From Pseudofabraea citricarpa (lineage: Eukaryota; Ascomycota; Leotiomycetes; Helotiales; Dermateaceae), in the NCBI GenBank assembly GCA_029641185.1, contig JAPWGK010000005.1, positions 2,108,001-2,172,000 on the forward strand: a DNA stretch of 64,000 nt, written 5' to 3'. The notes beneath the pieces are model-generated. The model saw only the letters and a list, made by a program, of their open reading frames with translations, did not search any database and was not told the DNA's origin. Within the stretch, counting starts at the first letter, position 1, and the number at the start of each line of letters is the position of its first letter. The translations under genes and the position numbers were made by a program. Of this stretch, positions 21,491 to 32,372 are shown in pieces.

Positions 21491-22670
21491 CTACACGCGC
21501 TCGTAGATGTCCGAGTGATCACGCGCCGGGTACGTCTCCTTCATCAAAGCCAACTCGCCCACCTGTCCCAGCAAGGCAAACACATCACTGCCCGTAACCA
21601 TGAAGCTCTTCCCCCTAGCCATGACACTCCGCATCTCAGGCGGGCCCAGCGCCAGGCCTGAGGCTGGCTTGTTATGTTTCCTGAGGGTCGATTCATAGAG
21701 GGCCTTCATCTCCAACCACTCGGGCTCCTCGCCCACGAAACTTGGCAGGCCCATGCTCACGCGGCAGTCGAGCGTGCCGAGCCAGACGGAATCGATATGT
21801 TCGCCGACAGCCGTGAGGATGGCGTCGAGGTTTCTAATCCCCTCGCATGATTCGATCTGGATGACGATGGCCGCTTGGTGGTTCAGGTTCTCCCAGGACG
21901 ATAGGCTCCCGTCGATGGCCGTGTCTGAGAAGCCGGGCATCCAGCGTGCTGGCAGTGCGGATCGTTTGCCTTTGATCTTCGACCCGAATTTGGCGGCCGA
22001 GACAATGTGTTGTGCTTGCTCGACCGTGTCGACTTGTGGGATCACGATGCTGGCTCCGGCATCTAGGGCGAACCCAATAGATGCGTGATCGTGACCGGGT
22101 ATTCTTTTTTAAAGTCAGAACATTGTCTCGACAACAAGCATGAAAAAGCGAAAGGCAAGAAATCAAGAGAGCAAGAGAGCAAGAGAGCAAGAAACCAAGA
22201 AACCAAAAAGAAGAAATAGAAAAGAAAAGCTGCCAGGGGAGAATACCTAACGAAAGCCATAGACTTGCCCTCACTAACAAACTGCACATCATGAACCATC
22301 TACATTCATCAGCCAGCTCTCCTCGAAATTTGTGCGATATCAATGCCAAGAGTTCGCGAATGATATGCCTCACCTGCGTCATGGTCTCGACATTCGTCGA
22401 CGCGTGTTCCCAATCGATCCAGACGACATCAAAGCCCAGCTGAGCGACGACCTTGGCGACGGGCGGGCACGAGAGGCCACAGAAGAAGCCGATCAGCGGC
22501 TGGATCTTGCCCTCGTGGGCATCGCGGATGGCATCGCGTGCGCGGTGCGGTTGGAGTAGCGACGGTGCTCGGTAGACTTGCATGCCGACGGGCTTCTGCT
22601 CCGCGTATGTCCATTTTTTGGGGTTGAAGGTGCTGGCGTTGGAGCTGGAGCTGCCGTTTGTGGTGGCCAT
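21491..22670 (-). CDS. HpcH/HpaI-family aldolase
   Basis: Class II, metal-dependent aldolase of the 2-keto-3-deoxy (HpcH/HpaI) superfamily, cleaving or forming C-C bonds of 2-keto acids with pyruvate. Exons 22670-22374, 22299-22247 and 22103-21491 give 320 residues. The first junction joins ETMTQ to MVHDVQ and the second joins FVR to IPGHDHAS. The core shows GFDVVWIDWEHAS (about 80-92), with the Asp/Glu/His region typical of the family. It also shows ASIVIPQVDTVEQAQ, the metal-ligand Glu in IQIESCEGIRNLDAI, and GTLDCRVSMG in place of the usual GxxDLSxSMG loop. The physiological substrate cannot be read from sequence. The second intron is a purine-rich repeat (22163-22206) with a less common donor, GTATTC. 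The upstream neighbour in the same orientation is CSN1, more than 2 kb away. Confidence 0.87.
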
Positions 22671-24823
22671 GTTGGTGATTGGGAGGGGGAGGGAGGGAGA
22701 AAGGAAAGATGATAAAATGGGATGGCGAAGGGAAAAGCTAATGGGGAAGGGGATCTGGATGTTGAAATGAAGATGGATGGACGCATGGATGGATTATATA
22801 CATATACCTGAAGCGACTTGCATTTCATCAAACCCACGGCCCGCTCGTGAGCAGCTCTATTAAGACAGGATAAACTATAGGTTATAGCTTGTACGTCAAA
22901 CCCCAGAAGCTACGTCGTCCCAATAAGAAATGACGCCTCGGAACATGAACATCCAGGGCCAGGCTCTCACTCCAACCACCTGTGACCTAACTTTACCTCG
23001 CTGAGATAGACCCAACCATCCATCCATCCATCCATCGAGCAAAGAAATCAGTGCTTACCATGCCCTACCTTCAGATATCAGATCCGCTTCGTCCTGCCCT
23101 CGTTCTCGTTTTCGTTTTCCTCGACCAATGAAGACCAGAGCAGGACAAGGGGGCGACCCCTCGATGAAGCGAGAAAGATGTAGATAGACGAAGAAAACCT
23201 GCATGTAGATGACATACCAGAAGTTCTCATCTCTGCTGACACGAGATCCCACCCATCTATTGGCCGCTGGGAACGAAAACAGGGGGGATAATAAACGACA
23301 GTCCGCATGTCTAATAAGCGAGATGCAGCACAGCACAGCACAGCACCAGGAAAGTCCTTCGCATTTGGCAGCCAACCATATCACAGCGACATCTCAGCGA
23401 AACGAGAAAAGGGAGAAAGAAAACCGGCTGCGAGACAAGACGAGTTCCGAAATCCAGATCCCCTCGCATGCGGCTCCAGGAGGGGGAAGAAGAGGAAGGG
23501 GAAAAAGAATAAGTGCTGACGTAAGACGAAGCTAGGAACGAGTCGAGTTCTCATGCAGTACTGTACAGTACTACTGTACTGGAACCTTATCTTGAACTCC
23601 GACTTTCCCTTCTTCTGTCCTTTTAAGCTTAAGTGTGAGTACGTACGTAAGCACGTCGGATTTGCCCCTTCTTTATTTGAATGTACACCAACGTAAAAGT
23701 AAAGGTAGCTCTTCATATCCTTATATTAAAGTAAGAGAGTGGTTATATCTCTTGAGTATAAAGATTCCGCGCGGCGACTTTGAGTTTATTCGCATCACTA
23801 GTATTGATTAACTTGATTAGGCGGTGCACGTGATACGAATCAAGTCGGCACCTGGATAAGTAGACGGATGAAGAATCTTAGCAGAGTATATAATATTACA
23901 AGATCGTATGTCACGAGAAAAATGACAGATATTTATTGAATTTTGTGAGATTTGATTAAGAGACGATATGAGTAGACATGTAGATATATACGCATACATG
24001 TACACACATGCACACACATCCTTCCACCAAGCCTCTTATAGACCGTTCCCTACTATCTCCTCTACTCAAATGCATAACAACAACAATAATAACAACAATA
24101 TAAAGAAGATTCCTCAGTACCTAAGGTACCTAAGGTAAATAAGACCCAGACCAAGAACCAGACCAGACCAGACCAGACCAGATCAGAAACCAGGTCAAAA
24201 CCAGCAAGAGAAAGAAGAGGTAGAAAAAGAAGAGACAAGACAGAAAAAGAAAAGAAAAAGGAAAGAGAAAAAAGAGATTTACAGCAAGAGCAAGCAGAAC
24301 TCGATAGAGAGAGAGAGAGAGGCTCTTCACTCCATCTCAGTAAACCAGACTCTCCGTGCAGGTTTGCTTTGACTTTGCTGTAACACCTGCTTACCCTTCC
24401 TCCCTAATGTTTGCGTGGTAGATAGGTAGGTAGATCCGACTTCGGTTGTGGAAAGGGGCGAGGAGAAGGAAAAGAGGAATATCTTAGAAGAAAGAAAAAA
24501 GAGGGGAGTGAAAGAGAAGAGGCAATGAGAATCATCACATATTCCGTGCACTGATCCTCATCATCCTCGCCCTGTACCTTTCACCTTCTTGAATCTCACA
24601 ATTCCAACTCACGGAAAGAACCTTGCCCATCCACAAACATGCACAAGCACACGCAGCTTCAGATCACAATTCACAGGTTTTCATTTCGTTTATCCGTCCA
24701 TCCATCCATCCATCCATTCACGAATCTAGAAGAAAAGAAGACTCCGCATACTCCGAGGAAAATGCAACCGGCTAAAAAACACCCACGTGCCCTCTCCCCT
24801 TGCAAACCATCCATCCACGACAG
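22671..24823. other. 2.15 kb intergenic stretch
   Basis: Between the aldolase start and the CSN1 stop, both on the minus strand. I see no gene. It contains short CCAT repeats at about 23011-23034 and 24690-24715. An AGACC pentamer run lies at about 24145-24182 and a purine-rich tract at 24190-24320. Two overlapping copies of the 11-bp palindrome TACCTAAGGTA lie at 24118-24137. Confidence 0.5.
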
Positions 24824-26461
24824 TCAGAGCATGTTCGAGCTTCGAAGGTTACGGCCGCCTCCCATCATCAGCCCATGCATACCCGAAGGACCACCAGCAG
24901 CATGTTGTCCCGAATCCCATTCCTCGATATAGCCAGTGTTCTTCTTCACATTCTTCAATTCAAGGTCGGCGCTGGCAATGTTCATGTGTTGAATGCGGCG
25001 TTGTGCTTCGCGCTCATATTCGCGAGCGGTGGCCAAGGTGGAGGATTGAAGACTTGCTCGGGGGAGAGATGGAACTGAGGTGAGGAGCTGATAGCGTGTT
25101 AGTCAAGAAATCTGAACGGGGGTTTTCAACAGAAAGACACATACTCGGTTCTCCGTATCGATTCTAGCATTTAGCTCATTGCGAGAGATCATCTGACTTA
25201 GCTCCTTCTCAATGTTCTTGCCAGGTGCTGCAAAAGCAGCGTTTAGACTATCCAGGGTGACGCATGAGAATGGAATAAAGTATTGAACGATACTCTTGCT
25301 TCGAACTTGCTGATACAGAGTTTCAACATGCTTTTGGAGATGAATATCAAGCAGGTAATCTGCACGATAGGATTCTAAGATTGCAAGGCATTGAGAGTAG
25401 CGACTGTTGACAAAGAAGCCAATGGCGCGACGGATGTGTGGTTCAAGCTCGAGATAGCTTCGGAAATTGCTGTTATCGAGGACTTTTACCTGAATCTCGT
25501 TGCGATCCATAGATGCCAGAGCACATAAACCACCATAGACTGCGATGTCGTTTGAGGAGATGATGTCCGCACTTTGATTGGGTCCCGTACTTGCATTGGC
25601 GGCAAGGAATGAGAGAGCAGCTTGGTAGTATTGTCCGCCATCTAGTAATGAGAGTCCTTCCATAGCTTGAAGGTATGGCTGCAGGGTCTTATCGTCCTCC
25701 AGGATAGTTGCAGAGGCTCCCCTAATCTTGTGGGAATTCGTGGTGACTGCAAGCCAATTCTTTTGTTCGACGCTGACCTCAATCAAGTGCTTTGCTACGT
25801 CGACGATGTGTTTGGCAATTGAGATATCTTGACGCATGCGAGAATAAGCTTCGAAGGCGCGTTGAAGGTCGCCTATAGCGTGGTAGTGCTTTCCTAAATC
25901 TTCGTTTCCCATCTAAACGAATCAGCATTCTCCCATAACCATCATCAGCCGTTCTCCATACCCGGATACTCTCTTTAATGAGATTATTCTTGTAGCCTCT
26001 CAATTCAGCCTCCAACCTTTTGGTCTCGTTCTCATTCAGAGTTGATTGTTTATCAGCCCAGGCAATATCAAGTGTAGCCTCATCCTCATCTGGTCCAATG
26101 ACTCTGAGGTGGCCTACAGCATCTACGTATCGCTTTACGTCTACGCCTTTCTTTGCTTCCGCTACAGCAAGTTTCAGAGCTTCGATTCCGAGGAAGGTCG
26201 ACGTGGTACCGATGAGGATGAGACGTTCATATCGGGTTCGACCTGGATAACCGAAACACATTAGATATCTGCCACTGCGGCTATTGCTTAAGGCATGCAC
26301 TCACCTCTGTAGTTGTTCACATAGCTTTCCAGATCGAACTTCGGGGCATCTATTTATTGTTAGACAACTGCGAACTTGTTACATCCCACCGTAGGGGGTC
26401 TACCAGTGACAACAATAGATCGCTTTCGCGCCTGGGTGGGCACACCTGGTGCGGCTGCCAT
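24824..26461 (-). CDS. csn1: COP9 signalosome subunit 1
   Basis: PCI-domain subunit of the COP9 signalosome, which removes Nedd8 from cullin-RING ubiquitin ligases. In filamentous fungi the complex is needed for development. Five exons: 26461-26404, 26349-26305, 26242-25962, 25912-25145 and 25087-24824, giving 471 residues. All junctions keep frame; for example NLIKESIR joins MGNEDLGKHYHAIGDLQRAF, and NARIDTENR joins LLTSVPSLPR. The Rpn7-like helical repeats run from about 95 to 290. The PCI winged helix lies around 330-410, ending ELSQMISRNELNARID. The C-terminal tail holds the CSN1-type ATAREYEREAQRRIQHMNIA. Length is normal. A GC-rich palindrome lies about 110 bp upstream of the start (see findings). 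Confidence 0.92.
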
Positions 26462-26930
26462 GTTGAATGTTATCGAAGTGTTGGCGGCGGGGTTTCTGAG
26501 TTGAGGTGGATCTGAATGGAGCTTCCACAAGGCTGAGAGACATTGAAGGCAGCCGGCTCGCTAGCGGACGCTAGCGGCCGCTAAGCCAGGTAGGGCTAGA
26601 AAACTACAGAACCAATCAACCAATTGAAAGTGCACAGTCGCTTCAAGCCTGCGACTAGCTGAGATATGAAAGTACCTATCTATGTATTCACTCTTCACTC
26701 CTCACTCCTCACTATCTTTCACTGCAGGCAAGAAGAAGCAAAACCATTAATCTCGCAACCCATAAAAATAATTGTAGTACCTAAGGTAAAGGATCATAAG
26801 CTCCCGAGCAAGATTTCCTTCCAGCCATAACTGACCAAAGCAAACCAGGTATATTACAGTACTGTCTCAATCAAACGCCGTATCCTCTAGAACAAACACA
26901 TATGCAGCCGTAGATCCTGAAATCCTTACC
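26462..26930. other. CSN1 promoter and 3' end of the zinc-cluster gene
   Basis: Contains a direct repeat of CGCTAGCGG (26559-26567 and 26569-26577) merging into the palindrome TAGCGGCCGCTA (26572-26583). It also has one TACCTAAGGTA palindrome at 26778-26788 and CACTCCT repeats at about 26690-26712. No gene. Confidence 0.55.
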
Positions 26931-29900
26931 TTATCTATAACGTGGATCCTGAAGCATCGACCACTCATCGCCTTCCCCAGAAAAGATTCCATCAAAATTC
27001 ATATCCCCATTAGGTGCCATTCCAGCACCCATCATTCCACTCATATCATTGGGGTTCATTCCACCCATCATTGTGTTGTTAGGGTCCATTGGCGGATCAA
27101 AGTTCTGTTGGCCCTGCATCAGATACGGTGGCAAAGGCCCAAACAGTTGACCCTCCAGATCATCATACACAACTGGGCCATTGGGTCCATGAGACACGTA
27201 AATGGGAGTGCTCCGTTGAGATCCCTCGATGACATTCATCCCGTCATGCTTGGCCGAATCAAATTCCATCATAGGCTGATTTGGATAAGCAAATGGGTCA
27301 GCCGATGGGAACATCATGGCACTCAGATCTGGCAAGCCGTTATTACCACCATTGAATGCTTGAGGTATACCAAACTGCGATTGTGGCTGCGAATAACTGT
27401 TACTGCTGCTTGAGTCCGGTGTCCCACATGCAGACATATCAGTACTAGGCGACATGAGTTCGTGAAAAGATGACCGCAACCCAGGATCAGACGAGTTACT
27501 AGGTTGGAATCGTGTTCCGTCAAGAGAAACACGGGGCACGGACGTGTGTCGAAGCGATGAAGGATTGACAGGAAACGTCGTAGCTCGCATTGGCGGTCCG
27601 AATCCAGGCTCTGTTTTGAGATCTGGCGAGCTTCTCTTGGGCCGTGCTCCTAGGTTGATCGTGGATGGAGGTGCCGAGCGTTTCTTCTTGGTTGTGACCG
27701 GAGTTGATCGACTGTTCTTCAATCTATCAGGTAATTGCTCGAAGAGGCCCTGATTTCTGTTAGTCACGCATTACACCTGGACCAAGCTGAAACTCACCCT
27801 TAGAGCAATTGCACATCTGTCTGCTGCCATGCTTCTCTTGGCAAGGCCTTCGAGAGCATCTTTCCCAGCGTTTGCGTCTTGTAACATTTCCGCAGATCCA
27901 GGTCCGTCAGGATTTTCCAAAACAAAAAAAATCAACGATAGAATCGAGAAGAAAGTCGTGTACATCGTGAACCAATATGCGCCGATTAGCAGACCTCTAC
28001 GCTTCATCTCTGCTGTGATATGAACAACATTACGTGCTACGCTGACACAGGCTGCAGCACAGGCATATGACCTATCATCCGGGACTCGGCCAGCACACGT
28101 CTTGTGAGAGACATAGTGCAAGAACGGTCTATAAAGCATCATTTGAACATGAGCATAGGCCAATCGCAAAAGTTGTTGTACACTAGCACTATATGTTAGC
28201 AGGTTTTTTTTAATATAAGTAGTCTAACGCAAAGCCCTAGCATCACCCCGTTTAAATTTTATAGTTTATGGGGACTAGTGCCGCAGGCTTTGGAAAGCAG
28301 GTATTTACATACCGAAGAAAACTTTCAGGTGTACCCTCATCACCTGGCCGTAGTGCCAGGGGCAACTTATCAAGCCAATCGGCTAGGTCTTGCTCAATAT
28401 CTTTGATCTTAGCATGGCTTATGACATATGAAGCTTTGTTATTTCCATGCAGACTTTGTTCTAAGCCTTTAATGGGATATATATCCTTAATGACCTTAGC
28501 CAAGATGACCATCAGTCTAGTATGGGCATTCGAAGCCGCATATAGAGATATTTTCCCCGGTGGCATGGTAAGAATAGCGTCCTTAGTGATATATTCATCA
28601 TCAACCTCAATTGGGAGTTCCTGGTCGATATCATCATTACTCAGCATCTGAGGAAACCCCAGCAATGCAGACACATATGTATCCATCTTTCGGATGATAT
28701 AAAAGACTCGCTTGCGAGTTTCGCGCTCGATAGGACTAAAGTTCCCAGGGAGGTTACGATGAAGGCCCATCCGAAGACCAGACCTGAGAGCGATCCCAAT
28801 GTACGAATAGCATGTGCTGAGGTTCGCTGATGACTGCAGAAACAGAATCATGAATAAGATGGCTTGCAATGAAGTAATATCGCGACAATCTGTTATGTCG
28901 ATCATCTGACGAGCGGCTCTGAAGTACTTGAGCCTATTCTAGGTTAGCTTTCTGGAAGAATGAGGAACAAATGGATCACCACGTGCGACGAGGTTTAAAT
29001 TGCTGAAGCTAAAGGGACTAGTAGTGACTTAGGGGAAGTCACAATAAATCGAGAGGCACTCACCCTTGGTCAATGCAGTTCTTATACGTAGCATGGATTG
29101 GCTCATCTTCCTCGCCTGGTTCAGCTGTAAACATACAGCCCAGCGCCAGAACAACATAGAGGAGCGGCAAAAACCTGTTCTCCTCGTCACCATAATTTTC
29201 CGGCGAGACATCGTAGATTCTGTCAAATAGCTCGTTAAAAGTGGGCTGGTGAACGAAGCGTAGCAGAGCGCAAGCACAGTTAAGAGCATTGATACAGAGA
29301 ATCCTTGCCTGGTCTCGAGATGGGAGATCAATGGTGTTGGGCAGACCAGAGTCCATAGGGGACTCCACGGACGTGGACTTGGGAGAATCGAGGAAGGGGG
29401 TGATAGCCGCGGGCCTAGGTGGGCGTGGAAGAAACGGTATGGTAGGCTCGGTTCCTAGCAAACTCCCAAACTGTTCGCGCATGCGCTTCAGGAAAATGGC
29501 ACCGGATGAACCACCATGGAAATCCCAGTGTCCACGCTCGTCCAGATCAAGCTGACCGGTGTTCTCGATCATGGAGCGCAACTTTGCGTCCTGATCTGCG
29601 GTAGCTTCTGGCATATTGAGGCCCAGCGCAGGCGCCGAGGTCGGCGGCCCTTGCTGCATCTCCTGGGATCCCATTGCCTGTCGACGCTGCTGGATGGCAA
29701 CATCGATATTGGGATCACTGAGATCAACATGGGGGAGCACAGTGCGGAGCAGTGTTTCTGCACGCTGAAGTCGCGTTTCCAAGGCTTCAATATATTGCGG
29801 AGCTGGGTTCCTTCTTCTATTAGAAGGCTGGTCGTATGTACAATCTGGCAGTGTCGGTCAATACTGAGAGGGCTGGTAGGAGGGGCGCATTGCATACCAT

Positions 29901-30153
29901 AGCTATATACAGTACAGTGTGTACAGGGCTGCTTCCCATCACACTTGATCTTCTTCCTCCGGCACTCGTCACAGGCGCGAGTGACGCGCCGACGCTTCTG
30001 TAGCGGCGCCGGAACGCGAGGGGTTTGCGATGTTGCGCTGGGCGACTGGCTCTGCTGCTGCTGCTGCCATTGCGAGGTCAATTGGGTCTCGTTATCATTG
30101 TCGCCATCAAAGTCACCCGGGGATGAATGCACGGGACTTCCTGGAGCTGCCAT
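26931..30153 (-). CDS. Zn2Cys6 transcription factor, FarA/CTF1-like
   Basis: Fungal zinc-cluster activator. Exons 30153-29898, 29844-29064, 28933-28313, 28188-27798 and 27749-26931 give 955 residues. The DNA-binding cluster is complete, with Cys61, 64, 71, 77, 80 and 87 in KRRRVTRACDECRRKKIKC and following residues. Its sixth Cys comes from exon 2, confirming the junction. It is followed by the linker QPSNRRRNPAPQYIEALETR and a short coiled coil. A fungal_trans domain covers about 260-650, including DITDCRDITSLQAILFMILF and GLRMGLHRNL. A long Pro/Asn/Met-rich tail is likely the activation region. The cluster, the linker wording and the overall length match the cutinase/fatty-acid regulators CTF1-alpha, FarA and FarB of Fusarium and Aspergillus, which control beta-oxidation and cutinase genes. 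That assignment rests on remembered similarity. Exon 4 has two in-frame acceptors 6 nt apart (28188 or 28182). Confidence 0.85.
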
Positions 30154-32372
30154 CGAAGTATGACGGCTAATCTGTGGCGTACGTCTGGACGGCTTCGCTC
30201 TCTTACAATACGTACGAGTACAGGTCGAGGGACGGGGTGGTAATCAAAAGGCAGGGTGGGTTGGTTCTCTAATGCGAACGGGGGTTCTTTCGCATGCTCA
30301 GGTATCTAATTGACGGCGAAGGTGGTCGATAATGGAGCGAAGCCTCCCGGTGACGTCCTCTGCGAGGCTTTGATGGATGAGGCCTGACTCGAAATGTGCG
30401 GATTTGAATAACTCCGCAACTTATGTTGATGACACATAAAGTGCCTAGTTTCCTGGGACTCTGTCTGGAAATGAATGGTGGGCGAGAGCGGGCATAAAGG
30501 GGGAGGGATTCTGGCAAAGATGGTTTTTGAGTGTGTGTGTTTTGGGTGTTTTTGGGGGGGAGAGGAATCACAGATGATGAGGGTTGAAGATTGGGAGCGA
30601 GCAAGTGGAGTGGGGAAGAATAGAAGAGACAGTCGAAGACAGTCAAGCCAGTTGAATAATGGAACTAGTCATGCTTGGGGGCTTGCCTGTCGTGGCGCAC
30701 TCGACACGGAGTTTATTCCCAGCAAGCCCCGGTCGCGCCTTCTGTACGGCAGCACCCATTCGAGCCACACCTTCCCCACTGTTTTGTTCTACACGTGATG
30801 CCAAGCTCATGCCAAGGAGAAGGGCTGAAGAATTGCTTCTCGGCCGTGAACCGAAAAGTCTTGGAGGTTTGAACGGAAAACCAACAAAGATCTTGCATTC
30901 TCTGCTCTTGTACTGTTCACGACTGTCCAAGGCTCAACGTCCAAGTCCCAAGCCCAGGCCCAAGACATCTGGGCTTAGCGATGGCTGACAAATGATTAAA
31001 GTCGTATAATACACACAAGTCACAAGTCACAAGTCACGCACAACTCACATTATTCGGAGACCGCAGTTATGTCATTCTTAGTGCTAGTAGTCCCGGCTAT
31101 CGCTCGGATTGTGCCTATTCAGTGGCCCCCGTACGTACGGAGGTACTTTCGTACCTGTGTTTTATGCTGAGGCGCATGCGTACAGCCTCTTCTGGGGGGG
31201 TGACGGGGGGACAATGGCCGCGTTATACCCGGCCTTGCGTCGCAGCCAGCATGCCGGAGTACGGAGAAGACGCAGAAAGGGCCGTAAAAGCCACGACTCG
31301 GCCACTCTGCCACTGCCACTCTGCCACTCTGCCACAACCACTCTCTGCCACAACTAAATCGATTACTCTGCCACTCGATCTACTGTAGGATCAGTGCGAT
31401 GATCATCCTCCCAAACAAGATAGCTTGCATTCAGGGACTCGATGCTTCGCTGTCGACTAATGCCCGCTACTGTCCACTGTGTTGCAGCTGGTTGTTTCCT
31501 AGACGGCTAACTGCTGTTGATTACTGGCCACGTCTTACATAACCACCTTGGGAGAGCCACCTAATAATAACACATGCCTGACCCATAGCAGCGAATGATG
31601 GCATTTGGCTCGGCTCTTCCGTCTCGCATGCTCATGCTCATGCTCAACTCTCACCCAGCAGCATTATCGCCAAAGGTCAGCAGGTGACTTCTTGTCTTCT
31701 CTTTATCTCGTCTCTTCTCTCTCTCCCGTATAGCGCATAGGCACAAGACAAGAACTTGCTTATCTCGCTGCCTCTCTCCCTCTTTCTCTCTCTCTCTTTC
31801 ATATCCCACAAGACTCCAAGCCTTGGTGGGCTAGCAATAGTGGGGGGCAACCCAGCAGAAGGCGGGGCAATAGGTTCGAACTTTTCAGCGTTGACGTCGT
31901 CGCACTCCTGCTTGCCAACCCAAATGCATCCTGTACGACATACAATTGGCCTGTGCCAGTCAACCACCGCTTCTAGCCAGAAACCTTCGATGATGCCTCC
32001 GCGGGATGAGCAAGGAGGCGCGCCTTTCCTCCACCCAGTGGATAGTCAAGTATGAATTACTCAATTTTCGCATGCGGGAGAAAGTCTTTTTAGCATCTGG
32101 TGCCTGCCGTGCCTTGGTCGAATCACCAGAGTGCTCGACCGCACCTGCCCGGGGCCACCGCCGCTCTGCTATATATCACTTTTCACCTGCCCAAGATTCT
32201 TGATCTCAATCCCAATTGCCAATCAGGTGATACCCGCAGACGTCCATTGATCTGGAACACGGTCAATACACACGCCTGCCTGCACGAAACTTCGCAAGCT
32301 CTACTTGGAATACAGATTGCTTCGCCAAGTTCCACTTACCTCATTGTGAGGACATCAGGACATCCAGACACC
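30154..32372. other. 2.2 kb divergent interval
   Basis: Separates the zinc-cluster gene from the sulfotransferase-like gene and likely contains two long 5' leaders. No credible gene was found; open frames of 60-125 codons lack recognisable sequence. A tandem CTCTGCCAC repeat lies at about 31295-31377, and a CT-rich tract at about 31755-31800. Confidence 0.5.
31295..31377. repeat. Tandem CTCTGCCAC (9-bp) repeat
   Basis: About seven partly degenerate copies of CTCTGCCAC or CACTCTGC in a row, some shortened to CTGCCAC. Not part of any supported gene. Confidence 0.75.

Noticed and set aside
31868..31885. GGTTCGAAC, a partial tRNA B-box
   Set aside because: No A-box at a suitable distance and no acceptor stem pairing around it.
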